From positions 1,302,001 to 1,366,000 of the forward strand of contig NZ_CP047602.1 in the NCBI RefSeq assembly GCF_009905255.1: a stretch of DNA of 64,000 nt, given 5' to 3'. Positions 6,508 through 15,273 of this stretch are shown piece by piece. This stretch comes from Thermoanaerobacterium aotearoense (lineage in GTDB: Bacteria > Bacillota > Thermoanaerobacteria > Thermoanaerobacterales > Thermoanaerobacteraceae). The notes below the pieces were generated by a model that did no database searches, was not told the origin of the DNA, and saw only the letters and a list, made by a program, of their open reading frames with translations. The first letter of the stretch is position 1. Every line of letters starts with the position of its first letter. A program made the position numbers and the translations under genes.

Positions 6508-8202
6508 ATGATAAAAAAGAAATTGGGAGATCTTCTTGTAGAAGTTGGTCTTTTAGATGAGAGTCAGCTCAATAATGCAATTAAGATACAAAAAAAGACT
6601 GGTGAAAAGTTAGGTAAAATTCTTGTAAAAGAAGGATATCTGACAGAGGAGCAAATTATCGAGGCTTTGGAGTTTCAATTGGGCATACCGCATATAGACA
6701 TGAAAAAGGTATTTATAGATGCTAATGTGGCAAAGCTTATACCTGAATCAATGGCTAAAAGGCATGTTGCCATACCTATAAAAAAAGAAAACAACAGCAT
6801 ATTTGTTGCAATGGCAGATCCGCTAAATATCTTTGCTATTGATGATATTAAACTTGTCACAAAACTTGATGTGAAGCCATTGATTGCTTCCGAAGATGGT
6901 ATACTGAAGGCCATTGACAGAGTTTTTGGAAAAGAAGAAGCTGAAAGGGCTGTCCAAGACTTTAAAAAAGAGCTAAGCCATGATAGCGCTGAAGACGACG
7001 GCAATTTATTAAGGGATATTTCAGAAGATGAGATTAACAATGCTCCTGCAGTAAGATTAGTAAATTCCATTATCGAGCAAGCGGTGAAAAACCGAGCATC
7101 TGATGTACATATAGAGCCTACTGAAAATGACTTAAGAATAAGGTTTAGAATCGATGGTGAATTGCATGAGGCAATGAGGGTATTTAAAAGCACCCAAGGG
7201 CCAGTTATCACCAGAATAAAAATCATGGCCAATATGAATATTGCTGAAAGAAGGATACCTCAAGACGGTAAGATTGAAATGAATGCAGGCGGCAAAAATA
7301 TCGATATAAGAGTTTCCTCTTTGCCTACAATCTATGGCGAAAAGCTTGTGCTCAGGATATTGGATAAAAGTGGTTATATAATCACAAAAGATAAATTGGG
7401 GTTAGGCAATGATGACTTGAAACTATTTGATAATTTGCTTAAACATCCAAATGGCATAATCCTTCTTACTGGGCCTACAGGAAGTGGGAAAACCACGACT
7501 CTTTATGCTATGTTAAACGAGCTTAATAAGCCTGATAAAAATATAATAACTGTGGAAGACCCTGTCGAATACACTCTTGAGGGATTAAATCAAGTTCAAG
7601 TCAATGAAAAAGCTGGCCTTACATTTGCTTCTGCTTTAAGATCTATACTAAGGCAGGACCCGGACATAATAATGATTGGCGAAATAAGGGATAGAGAGAC
7701 CGCTGAAATAGCTATAAGGTCTTCCATAACGGGTCATCTTGTATTATCAACATTGCACACGAATGATTCTGCAGGCGCGATAACGAGGCTCATTGATATG
7801 GGGATTGAGCCATATCTTGTTTCTTCATCTGTTGTAGGTGTCATAGCTCAAAGGTTGGCGAGAAAAATATGCGATAACTGTAAAATAGAGTATGATGCCA
7901 GCAAGAGAGAAAAGATAATTTTAGGAATTGATGCCGATGAATCTCTTAAATTATATAGATCAAAAGGATGTGCTGTTTGCAATAAAACTGGTTATCGCGG
8001 CAGAGTTCCTATATATGAGATAATGATGATGACTCCTAAGATAAAAGAGCTTACAAATGAGAAAGCTCCGGCAGATGTGATTTTGAATGAGGCTGTATCA
8101 AATGGTATGAGTACGCTTAAAGAAAGTGCTAAAAAGCTTGTCTTATCAGGTGTAACTACTGTAGATGAGATGTTACGTCTTACATACGATGATGCTTATT
8201 AA
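6508..8202 (+). CDS. pilB: Type IV pilus extension ATPase
   Basis: PilB powers pilus assembly at the inner face of the membrane. The protein (564 aa from the ATG at 6508, GGAGG at 6496-6500) has an N-terminal GspE_N domain (about 1-150, LGDLLVEVGLL opening). The ATPase core has Walker A GPTGSGKTT near residue 322, the Asp boxes EDPVEYT, Walker B IIMIGEIRD and the His box TLHTND. Four cysteines in CDNC and CAVC form the zinc site typical of PilB. It is first in an operon reaching at least pilO and controlled by the upstream sigma-H promoter and riboswitch. The TTG at 6505 is a less likely start. Confidence 0.96.
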   Translation: MIKKKLGDLLVEVGLLDESQLNNAIKIQKKTGEKLGKILVKEGYLTEEQIIEALEFQLGIPHIDMKKVFIDANVAKLIPESMAKRHVAIPIKKENNSIFVAMADPLNIFAIDDIKLVTKLDVKPLIASEDGILKAIDRVFGKEEAERAVQDFKKELSHDSAEDDGNLLRDISEDEINNAPAVRLVNSIIEQAVKNRASDVHIEPTENDLRIRFRIDGELHEAMRVFKSTQGPVITRIKIMANMNIAERRIPQDGKIEMNAGGKNIDIRVSSLPTIYGEKLVLRILDKSGYIITKDKLGLGNDDLKLFDNLLKHPNGIILLTGPTGSGKTTTLYAMLNELNKPDKNIITVEDPVEYTLEGLNQVQVNEKAGLTFASALRSILRQDPDIIMIGEIRDRETAEIAIRSSITGHLVLSTLHTNDSAGAITRLIDMGIEPYLVSSSVVGVIAQRLARKICDNCKIEYDASKREKIILGIDADESLKLYRSKGCAVCNKTGYRGRVPIYEIMMMTPKIKELTNEKAPADVILNEAVSNGMSTLKESAKKLVLSGVTTVDEMLRLTYDDAY

Positions 8203-8230
8203 CATTAAATAATTTGCTAAAGGTGATACG

Positions 8231-9283
8231 ATGAAAACAAGTGAACTTCTGGCTATGGTTGTAGAAAAAGGCGCATCTGATTTGCATATAACAGTTGGCG
8301 TTCCTCCAGTTCTCAGGATTAATGGTCAACTTATAAAACTGAATTTACCTCAATTAACACCTCAAGATACGGAAGAAATTACAAAAGATTTGCTTTCAAG
8401 CGATGAATTAAAAAAGCTTGAAGATATGGGTGACATTGATTTGTCGTATTCAGTAAAAGGGCTTGGAAGGTTTAGAATAAATGCGTATAAGCAGAGAGGA
8501 ACATATAGCCTTGCCATAAGATCTGTCGCTTTGAGAATTCCCACAATTGATGAATTAGGACTTCCAGAAGTGATTAAAGAACTTGCGCTTAAAACCCGTG
8601 GTCTCATAATTGTTACAGGGCCTACAGGCAGCGGAAAATCTACGACATTAGCATCTATGATCGACTTAATAAACGAAGAACGCAATTGTCATATATTGAC
8701 ACTTGAAGACCCTATTGAATATTTGCATAAGCATAAAAAGAGCATAGTAAATCAAAGAGAAATTGGACATGACGCTGCGTCATACGCCAGTGCATTAAGG
8801 GCAGCATTAAGAGAAGACCCTGATGTGATACTTGTGGGGGAGATGAGAGATCTTGAGACGATACAGATAGCTATAACAGCAGCTGAGACAGGGCATCTCG
8901 TGTTATCCACTTTACATACTATAGGTTCAGCAAAGACTATTGATAGGATTATAGATGTTTTTCCACCGCATCAACAGCAACAGATAAAAGTACAGCTTTC
9001 AAATGTGTTAGAAGGGATTGTGTCTCAACAATTGCTGCCTAAAATAGACAATTCAGGGCGAGTCGTCGCTGTAGAAGTCATGATAGCCACACCTGCAATA
9101 AGAAACCTAATAAGAGAAGGTAAGTCATTTCAAATTCAATCGATGGTGCAAACCGGAAATAAATTTGGAATGGTGACAATGGACATGTGGATATCACAGT
9201 TATTAAAGAGGAATTTGATTTCTATGGATGATGCGCTTACGTATTGCGTTGACAGAGAAAACTTTTCTCGATTAGTAGTATAA
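8231..9283 (+). CDS. pilT: Type IV pilus retraction ATPase
   Basis: PilT depolymerises pili and drives twitching and DNA uptake. At 350 residues it is of normal length. It has the PilT-type N-terminus (LLAMVVEKGASDLHITVGVPP), Walker A GPTGSGKST near residue 130, LEDPIEYLH, Walker B VILVGEMRD, the His box TLHT and the PilT signature AIRNLIREGK near the C-terminus. It lies 28 bp after pilB. Having both extension and retraction motors argues for dynamic pili rather than a static pseudopilus. Confidence 0.96.
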   Translation: MKTSELLAMVVEKGASDLHITVGVPPVLRINGQLIKLNLPQLTPQDTEEITKDLLSSDELKKLEDMGDIDLSYSVKGLGRFRINAYKQRGTYSLAIRSVALRIPTIDELGLPEVIKELALKTRGLIIVTGPTGSGKSTTLASMIDLINEERNCHILTLEDPIEYLHKHKKSIVNQREIGHDAASYASALRAALREDPDVILVGEMRDLETIQIAITAAETGHLVLSTLHTIGSAKTIDRIIDVFPPHQQQQIKVQLSNVLEGIVSQQLLPKIDNSGRVVAVEVMIATPAIRNLIREGKSFQIQSMVQTGNKFGMVTMDMWISQLLKRNLISMDDALTYCVDRENFSRLVV

Positions 9284-9309
9284 GATAATGGCTTGAAAGG
9301 GTGGCTTAG

Positions 9310-10524
9310 ATGCCAACTTATACATACAAAGTAAAGGATATGGATGGAAATCTTATAACAGGCACTATGGAACTTGATACATTGTCTTCGTGTGTAGATA
9401 GCTTAAAGCAGAAAAATTATTACATATTAGATGTTAAGGAAAAAGTGGAGAAGAAGGATATTTTTGAAAGTATCAATTCTTCTCGTAAAGTGAAGGTAAA
9501 AGATATAGCTGTGTTTTGCAGGCAGTTTTCGGTTCTCATAAATGCAGGTATTCCTATTGTTGCATCACTTGCAACTTTGTCTGAGCAACTTGAAAATAAA
9601 CGGCTTAAGAAGGCCTTGAATGAAGTATATGAGGATGTGCAGAAAGGAAAAACTCTTTCCGAATCAATGAGAAAGCATCCAGATGCATTTCCGATGCTTC
9701 TATTTAACATGATAGAAGCGGGAGAAGTAAGCGGTACCTTAGACAAAGTATTAAATGAAATGGCTGAACATTTTGAGAAAGAAAATAATTTAAACCAAAA
9801 AATAAAATCAGCTTTAGCATATCCTGCAATTGTATCCATTGTTGCAGTATTGGTAGTCATATTTCTTGTCACAAACGTCCTTCCTACATTTGTAGGCATG
9901 TTTAAAAATGCGGGAGCTCAATTGCCGATGCCTACATTGATACTTTTAGGTTTAAGTGATTCTATAGCGCATTATTGGTACATATATTTGGGGAATTTCG
10001 TATTTTTGATCTTTTTGCTTTTAAGAACTATAAAGACAGATAGAGGAAAAGAGTTGTTTGATTTTTTGATGCTAAAGATGCCAATATTTGGTCCACTGAA
10101 TGTGAAGATCATCACATCAAGGTTTACGCGGACGCTGTCAACCCTTATAGGTTCAGGGATTCCACTAATGGAATCATTGTTAGTTGTAGAAAAGGTGGTA
10201 GGTAATACTGTTGTGGCAAATGGCTTAAAAAAAGCGGAAGAAGAAATAAAAAGGGGAAATGGGCTTGCATTGCCTTTGAAGAAAATCGATATATTTCCAC
10301 CAATGGTTATTCAAATGATAAAAGTGGGAGAGGATTCGGGATCATTGGACAGCATATTAAAGAAAACAGCGGATTTTTACGACAGCGAAGTCGATACAGC
10401 CGTATCGCAGATGACTACATTGATTGAACCGCTAATAATAGTTTTCTTGGCATCAATAGTCGGCTTTATAGTAGTGTCTATAGTGATGCCTATGTTCCAG
10501 ATGTACAACTTTATAGGGCAATGA
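9310..10524 (+). CDS. pilC: Type IV pilus inner-membrane platform protein
   Basis: PilC/GspF anchors the pilus machine and couples the ATPases to pilin assembly. The 404-residue protein has two T2SSF cytoplasmic domains (about 68-190 and 270-390), each followed by hydrophobic segments, including VSIVAVLVVIFLVTNVLP and the C-terminal IIVFLASIVGFIVVSIVMPM. The motif FCRQFSVLINAGIPI is typical of the family. The gene follows pilT by 26 bp and precedes the major pilin. Confidence 0.95.
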   Translation: MPTYTYKVKDMDGNLITGTMELDTLSSCVDSLKQKNYYILDVKEKVEKKDIFESINSSRKVKVKDIAVFCRQFSVLINAGIPIVASLATLSEQLENKRLKKALNEVYEDVQKGKTLSESMRKHPDAFPMLLFNMIEAGEVSGTLDKVLNEMAEHFEKENNLNQKIKSALAYPAIVSIVAVLVVIFLVTNVLPTFVGMFKNAGAQLPMPTLILLGLSDSIAHYWYIYLGNFVFLIFLLLRTIKTDRGKELFDFLMLKMPIFGPLNVKIITSRFTRTLSTLIGSGIPLMESLLVVEKVVGNTVVANGLKKAEEEIKRGNGLALPLKKIDIFPPMVIQMIKVGEDSGSLDSILKKTADFYDSEVDTAVSQMTTLIEPLIIVFLASIVGFIVVSIVMPMFQMYNFIGQ

Positions 10525-10549
10525 GATATTATGGGAAGGGGGTGAAAAA

Positions 10550-10939
10550 ATGGCATGGTTCGTGAAGGCATTAAATAAAGATGAAAAAGGTTTTACATTG
10601 ATTGAATTGATTGTAGTAATAGCAATACTTGGAATACTCGCAGCAATCGCAGTACCAAGATATACAGGTACTCTAAATCAGGCGAAAGTTAATGCTGATA
10701 AAGCAACGGCACAAACCATTGCAGAAGCGGCAGCCAGATACATAACAGATACTGGAGATACGAACGTGACTTTTACCAAATTAGTTCAGAATAAGTATTT
10801 AGATGCACAACCTACACCACAATCTGATAAAACAAATGGTTTTGTAATTAATGTAGATACAACCAATAATGTTGTAAATGTGTCTATTGGGCCCAATGGA
10901 AGCACTTTAGCTTCAGTTAAATATGAAATAATTCAGTAA
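10550..10939 (+). CDS. pilA: Major type IV pilin
   Basis: A short basic leader ending in Gly14 precedes the mature N-terminus FTLIELIVVIAILGILAAIA; Glu at mature position 5 (Glu19) is present. The mature protein is about 115 residues, with the usual hydrophobic helix and a small, threonine- and asparagine-rich globular part. A GGGGGTGA ribosome-binding site lies upstream. Placement directly after pilC and before the peptidase, and a stable hairpin after the stop codon, suggest that this is the main structural subunit. Confidence 0.93.
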   Translation: MAWFVKALNKDEKGFTLIELIVVIAILGILAAIAVPRYTGTLNQAKVNADKATAQTIAEAAARYITDTGDTNVTFTKLVQNKYLDAQPTPQSDKTNGFVINVDTTNNVVNVSIGPNGSTLASVKYEIIQ

Positions 10940-10943
10940 TTTT

Positions 10944-10962
10944 CGGGCACCATTGGTGCCCG
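10944..10962 (+). other. Stable hairpin after the major pilin gene
   Basis: CGGGCACC (10944-10951) pairs perfectly with GGTGCCCG (10955-10962) around ATT. It lacks a T-run, so it is more likely an RNA-stability or partial-attenuation element that raises pilin mRNA over downstream genes than a full terminator. Confidence 0.6.
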
Positions 10963-10988
10963 CACATACCTATATTAAGGAGGCAGAA

Positions 10989-11744
10989 ATGTTTATTCTA
11001 TACGTACTTGTTTTTATATTTGGCACAATAATTGGTAGTTTTCTAAATGCAGTCATATACAGGGTCCCCAGGAATGAGTCAATCGTATATCCTCCATCAC
11101 ATTGTGCAAATTGTCAACATGAGTTAAAGCCTTATGATTTGATTCCTATAGTAAGTTATATTGTCTTAAGAGGCAAATGCAGGTATTGTGGAAATAGAAT
11201 TTCCATAAGATATCCTATTGTTGAGCTTTTAACAGGACTTATATATCTTATTTTATTTGTATATTTTGGAATATCCATAAAGTCGCTGTCATATGCATTT
11301 TTGGCGTCATTATTGATTGTCATATCGTTTATAGATATGGAACATAAGATAATACCAAACAAAATAATATTGATAGGATTGATAGTTGGAGCATCATTTA
11401 GGTTGATTACGATTAATTACGGCGTATGGGACTATATTGTAGGCTTTTTAGTTGGCGGTGGAGTGCTTCTTTTAATATCTTTATTGTCAGGAGGTGGTAT
11501 GGGTGGCGGAGATATAAAGCTTATGGCTATGATCGGACTTTTTGTAGGATGGAAACTCACTGTATCAACGCTTTTTCTGGCAGTTGTATTAGGTGCTATT
11601 GGTGGTGTCGCCTTGATTTTGTTTAAAATTAAGACGAGAAAAGATTACATACCTTTTGGGCCCTATATAAGCATTGGTTGTGTGATTTCTATTTTATATG
11701 GATATGATTTGTTGAACCTGTATATAAAACTTATAAGAGGTTGA
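10989..11744 (+). CDS. pilD: Prepilin peptidase / N-methyltransferase
   Basis: This membrane aspartyl protease cleaves prepilin leaders and methylates the new N-terminus. The start at 10989 has AAGGAGG upstream; an in-frame GTG-type extension to 10953 overlaps the hairpin and is rejected. The 251-residue protein has the GSFLNAVIYRVP motif, the four-cysteine cytoplasmic loop (CANC and CRYC), and the two catalytic aspartates in SFIDMEHKIIPN and GGGDIKLMAM. About seven membrane helices are visible. It serves the pilin and the four minor pilins encoded next to it. Confidence 0.95.
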   Translation: MFILYVLVFIFGTIIGSFLNAVIYRVPRNESIVYPPSHCANCQHELKPYDLIPIVSYIVLRGKCRYCGNRISIRYPIVELLTGLIYLILFVYFGISIKSLSYAFLASLLIVISFIDMEHKIIPNKIILIGLIVGASFRLITINYGVWDYIVGFLVGGGVLLLISLLSGGGMGGGDIKLMAMIGLFVGWKLTVSTLFLAVVLGAIGGVALILFKIKTRKDYIPFGPYISIGCVISILYGYDLLNLYIKLIRG

Positions 11745-11748
11745 AACA

Positions 11749-12222
11749 ATGCGTTGTGTAAAAACAGATGAAAATGGATTGACTTTGATAGAGTTGATAA
11801 CGGTAGTGTCGATATTTTCTATTATCGTATTGATGGCAGTTCCAAAGACAGACTTTTTCAATGCAAAAACTTCGGAAATGCGTTTAAGAATGGTGGCATA
11901 TGAGCTTATAAGCGATATAAGGTATGTCCAGTATAAAAATATCTATGAAAATGAAAGCTTGTATTTAATGCTACAATCGGACCACAAAGAATACAGCATA
12001 TATAAGCCTGGTACAATGGTTAAAAGAATAAAGACAAAAAAATTACCTGATGGTATCAATATATATTGGAATATTCCAGAAAATATTTTAAAAATATCAT
12101 TTTCAAATCAAGGTGCTCCAATACCTGGTGGCTGTACTATAAGCTTATTAAATTCAAACAAGAGGTTAGACATAACCGTTTTGCCTGCTACAGGAAGAGT
12201 AATGATAAAAGGGAATTATTGA
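11749..12222 (+). CDS. Minor pilin, GspH-like
   Basis: This 157-residue protein has a class III prepilin signal: Gly10 then LTLIELITVVSIFSIIVLMAV, with Glu at mature position 5. The rest is a small globular domain with beta-strands (YSIYKPG, ITVLPATGRVMIKG) in the style of GspH/FimT minor pilins. It starts 4 bp after pilD. Minor pilins of this class prime pilus assembly at the tip. The FimT/GspH assignment rests on the signal and length. Confidence 0.82.
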   Translation: MRCVKTDENGLTLIELITVVSIFSIIVLMAVPKTDFFNAKTSEMRLRMVAYELISDIRYVQYKNIYENESLYLMLQSDHKEYSIYKPGTMVKRIKTKKLPDGINIYWNIPENILKISFSNQGAPIPGGCTISLLNSNKRLDITVLPATGRVMIKGNY

Positions 12223-12233
12223 GGTGAAGCAAG

Positions 12234-12971
12234 TTGAAATATTTAAAAAATGCATTGGGCATGACACTTATTGAAGTTCTTGTAGCAATAGCGCTATTTT
12301 CGATTGCGGCTATACCTCTTTTAGGCGTTTTTCATGAATCAGTAATTACAAATGCAGATTCCAAAATCAGAACAAAAGAAGCTACTATTGCACAAAGTAT
12401 TGCGGAGGACATAAAGGCGGGAAATATAAAGAATAACGACGATTTACAAAAAAAAGTATTTCCAGAAATTCAAGAGGGATATTATTTATCTGTGCCTGAA
12501 AATCCTCAATCTATCGGAAATGGACTTATGAAATATAAGTTTCAAGTCAATTATCGGTACAAGACCAATTTAGTATATACGCTTTACGTAGTTGCACCAG
12601 CAACAAATGTTACTGCATACACACCACCGACTGTTAATATCCCAGGTGGAAGTACTATTAATTATAGAGATATATCTAATATATTTACTGTTTTTGCGTG
12701 GGGTGCATTAGCTGCATTATTATTCTTATATCCTATTGTAAAATTGGATTTAATTAGTGCATTTGGCACAGTGTTTGGGGCTATTTTTGATGCTATTGAT
12801 ATTTGGAAAATATTTAATTTTCCGTATATATTGAAAGATGGCTATACTTTAAAGACAATTGCAGATGAGATATCTGCTAAAATTAGGAATATAAACTTTC
12901 CACCAGCATTGCAGTGGTGGGATCCAAATTTCGACTGGAGATGGTTATTTGATCCTACGAAATGGAAATAA
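12234..12971 (+). CDS. Minor pilin with an unusual hydrophobic C-terminal region (PilV-like N-terminus)
   Basis: The prepilin signal is Gly9 then MTLIEVLVAIALFSIAAIPLL, with Glu at mature position 5, as in PilV/GspI proteins. Residues 40-135 form the expected globular part. From about residue 148 the protein departs from the family: a second hydrophobic stretch (FAWGALAALLFLYPIV), a further amphipathic part (LISAFGTVFGAIFDAI) and a tryptophan-rich end. At 245 residues it is long for this class. The extension may be a second membrane anchor or a bulky tip domain. The gene overlaps the next by 23 nt. Confidence 0.78.
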   Translation: MKYLKNALGMTLIEVLVAIALFSIAAIPLLGVFHESVITNADSKIRTKEATIAQSIAEDIKAGNIKNNDDLQKKVFPEIQEGYYLSVPENPQSIGNGLMKYKFQVNYRYKTNLVYTLYVVAPATNVTAYTPPTVNIPGGSTINYRDISNIFTVFAWGALAALLFLYPIVKLDLISAFGTVFGAIFDAIDIWKIFNFPYILKDGYTLKTIADEISAKIRNINFPPALQWWDPNFDWRWLFDPTKWK

Positions 12972-13413
12972 AGGTTTTACGTTAATTGAACTTTTGGTTG
13001 TATTATCCTTAATAGGCTTGATAGTGTCGATATATGCCACATTGTATTATTCTGGATATAAAACATACTCAAATGTTGTTAATAATTCTGATGTAGAACA
13101 GAATGTTAGATATGCTATGACGTACATTATGAATAAGGTTAATCAATGTTCTGATAAGAGTAAAATTGCTCCTTATAGCATTAATGGATATACAGGAATA
13201 AAAATCGATGATAAAAACATTATTCTCTACAATAGTCAATTACATAAGCTGTTTGATTATTTAAACAATGGAAACGAAATAGCTACAAATATATATGATT
13301 TTTCTGTTACTCCTTCTACTGATGGAACTATTATTAATGTTAAAATAGTTGGTCAGAAAAGCGATGGTACCGGTAAGATTACATTGGAGTCAGATATATA
13401 CTTAAGGAAGTGA
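12949..13413 (+). CDS. Minor pilin, PilW/GspJ-like
   Basis: The TTG start at 12949 lies inside the end of the previous gene, with GGAGATGG upstream. The 154-residue product has the prepilin signal Gly9 then FTLIELLVVLSLIGLIVSIYA, with Glu at mature position 5, and a globular domain carrying NNSDVEQNVRYAMTYI, the conserved region of PilW/GspJ. The 23-nt overlap indicates translational coupling, presumably for equal amounts of the two minor pilins. Confidence 0.82.
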   Translation: MILRNGNKGFTLIELLVVLSLIGLIVSIYATLYYSGYKTYSNVVNNSDVEQNVRYAMTYIMNKVNQCSDKSKIAPYSINGYTGIKIDDKNIILYNSQLHKLFDYLNNGNEIATNIYDFSVTPSTDGTIINVKIVGQKSDGTGKITLESDIYLRK

Positions 13414-13423
13414 AATAATTTTA

Positions 13424-14026
13424 ATGAATGATAAAGGTTCTGCCTTAATATTCACTTTGATTATAATACTTATATTGTCTGTGCTTGCGTTGTCTATTTT
13501 AGATATCTCTTTATTTGAATACAAAACTTCTTATGCATATGGCAATTCAATCACAGTAGATAATGCTGCAGAGGCTGGATTAGACACAGCAAAGGGTGTG
13601 TTTAATAAAAGTTTATTTGATAATTTAAATAATTTGATAAATAATACAGCTAATACATTAATAAATGAATATAATTCTTTGATTCCTCCTCAAACAGTTC
13701 CAAAAGAGGTTATGTATGAAGCGATATATCAGGCAGTTAGGCAATATCTTGAAAACAATGTTTTTAATGCGTATCAAAATTATCAATTTTATTTAGATGA
13801 TAAAAATACGATCTCTGTAACTATTTCATATATTAAAATAACTGATTTTCAGCCTTTTGACGGGACAAATATTTTGCCTAAGTATACAATAAGAATAGAA
13901 ACTATAGGAAATTTTAAAAATTTAAAAAGATACGGTCATGCTTTTATTGTTCTTGATTTAAATAAATCTGGCAATCCAATTTCAATAAGCAGTTGGGTTA
14001 TCGATAATACACCACCATCAAGCTAA
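13424..14026 (+). CDS. PilX-like minor pilin/assembly protein
   Basis: The N-terminus MNDKGSALIFTLIIILILSVL gives a short leader ending at Gly5 and a membrane helix. Mature position 5 is not Glu, as is common in PilX and GspK proteins. The motif DNAAEAGLDTAKGVF in the next 50 residues is the typical PilX_N region. Length is 200 residues. It closes the minor-pilin block before comFB. Confidence 0.8.
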   Translation: MNDKGSALIFTLIIILILSVLALSILDISLFEYKTSYAYGNSITVDNAAEAGLDTAKGVFNKSLFDNLNNLINNTANTLINEYNSLIPPQTVPKEVMYEAIYQAVRQYLENNVFNAYQNYQFYLDDKNTISVTISYIKITDFQPFDGTNILPKYTIRIETIGNFKNLKRYGHAFIVLDLNKSGNPISISSWVIDNTPPSS

Positions 14027-14040
14027 AGGAGAGATGATAA

Positions 14041-14316
14041 ATGGAGTTAAAAAATTTTATGGAAGAAGCAGTGAAAGATGTCATTGATAATGTATTAAAA
14101 GATTTAGATGTATGCAAGTGCGATAAATGTAAACTCGATATAATGGCATTAACCCTAAACAATTTGCCTCCTAAATATTACGACACAGAAAAAGGTGAGG
14201 TGTATACAAAAGTCAATGAATTAAAAAGGCAATTTGAGGTAGATATCATTAGTCAAATCACAAGATCAGCTTTTTACGTTAATCAACATAGGCGCCATGG
14301 AGAGGATATTAAATGA
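14041..14316 (+). CDS. comFB: ComFB-family protein, possible cyclic-di-nucleotide receptor
   Basis: The 91-residue protein matches the late-competence ComFB family: NFMEEAVKDVIDNVL, then CKCDKCKLDIMALTLNNLPP, then KYYDTEKGEVYTKVNEL. The three cysteines in CxCxxC and the LPPKYY motif are diagnostic. ComFB proteins have recently been reported as cyclic-dinucleotide receptors that affect competence and motility. Its place between minor pilins and pilM, in an operon headed by a c-di-GMP riboswitch, supports a role in signal-dependent pilus control; this is inference. Its stop overlaps the pilM start by 4 nt. Confidence 0.88.
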   Translation: MELKNFMEEAVKDVIDNVLKDLDVCKCDKCKLDIMALTLNNLPPKYYDTEKGEVYTKVNELKRQFEVDIISQITRSAFYVNQHRRHGEDIK

Positions 14317-15272
14317 TAGGCATTGATATAGGCAGCTTTTACACTAAGATTGGCAGTTGCGATAAAAAAAATGATAAATTAAATAATATGGTGATAGAAA
14401 GAACACCTCAAAATTGCATTAGAAATGGATATTTGAGCGATATAAATGTATTATCTGATTTCCTTAATGAAATATTAAAGAAGAAATTTGCAAAGGAAAA
14501 GAAGCTATCCTTTTGCATTTCAAGCACAGATATAATAATTAGAGAAATAGTAATGCCATTTATGAAAGATGATGAATTAAAGAATGCCTTAAAATATGAA
14601 ATTGTTCAGTATATACCTAATTCAGACGACTATGTTGTTGATTATAAGCAAATTGGGCATGATGAAGATGATAAAAAGATAAGGACAATTATTGTGGCAG
14701 CACCGAAAGAAATGATTTCAGGGTATTTGAACTTAGCTAAAACATTGAAATTGAGATTGGAAATCATAGATATATATAGCAATTGCATTTATAAGTCGAT
14801 AAAAAAATTATGTAAACCAACAGGAAGTGTATCGGTGATTAATATTGGTGCAGAGTATGCAGATATTACGATAATAAATGAAGGCAAATATGCATTTAGC
14901 AGAATAGTAAAATTCGGAGGAAATGATATAAATGAAATAATTGCCAATATGTTTAATACAGATTTTAAAACTGCTGAAGAATATAAAAGGGGAAAACCTT
15001 TTTTTATAGATGATGAAAATTATGCGAGTCTTAGAGAGAATACAGAGAAATATGTAAGCATTAAATTGAGTGAAATATCGAGGGTTTTTGATTTTTTTGA
15101 ATCATCTTACCATAAAAGCATAAACGAAATTTTTCTAATTGGCGGAACGTCAAGGCTTACGGGGCTTAAAAGATATATAGAAGATTATTTTAAAATACCT
15201 GTTTCAGGCAATGATGACGATCTATATACATATTTTATGCCTGCATTTGGCTCTTTGATTAGGGGGGAGTAA
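14313..15272 (+). CDS. pilM: Type IV pilus assembly protein PilM (actin-like ATPase)
   Basis: PilM binds the N-terminus of PilN on the cytoplasmic face and helps organise the alignment complex. The 319-residue protein has the actin-fold phosphate-1 motif MIGIDIGSFYTKIG, the second phosphate motif VINIGAEYADITII and the adenosine motif IFLIGGTSRLTGLK. It is translationally coupled to comFB and followed closely by pilN. Confidence 0.92.
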   Translation: MIGIDIGSFYTKIGSCDKKNDKLNNMVIERTPQNCIRNGYLSDINVLSDFLNEILKKKFAKEKKLSFCISSTDIIIREIVMPFMKDDELKNALKYEIVQYIPNSDDYVVDYKQIGHDEDDKKIRTIIVAAPKEMISGYLNLAKTLKLRLEIIDIYSNCIYKSIKKLCKPTGSVSVINIGAEYADITIINEGKYAFSRIVKFGGNDINEIIANMFNTDFKTAEEYKRGKPFFIDDENYASLRENTEKYVSIKLSEISRVFDFFESSYHKSINEIFLIGGTSRLTGLKRYIEDYFKIPVSGNDDDLYTYFMPAFGSLIRGE

Positions 15273-15273
15273 T

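Noticed and set aside
6675-7232. Minus-strand 185-codon open frame opposite pilB
   Set aside because: pilB has clear domains across the same region; the reverse frame shows no known motif or start signal.
11426-11626. Plus-strand 66-codon frame inside pilD
   Set aside because: It lies wholly within the prepilin peptidase, whose catalytic aspartates are encoded in the other frame.
12940-12975. Frameshift joining the two minor pilins at 12234 and 12949
   Set aside because: The second protein has its own prepilin signal and a ribosome-binding site; the 23-nt overlap looks like normal coupling.
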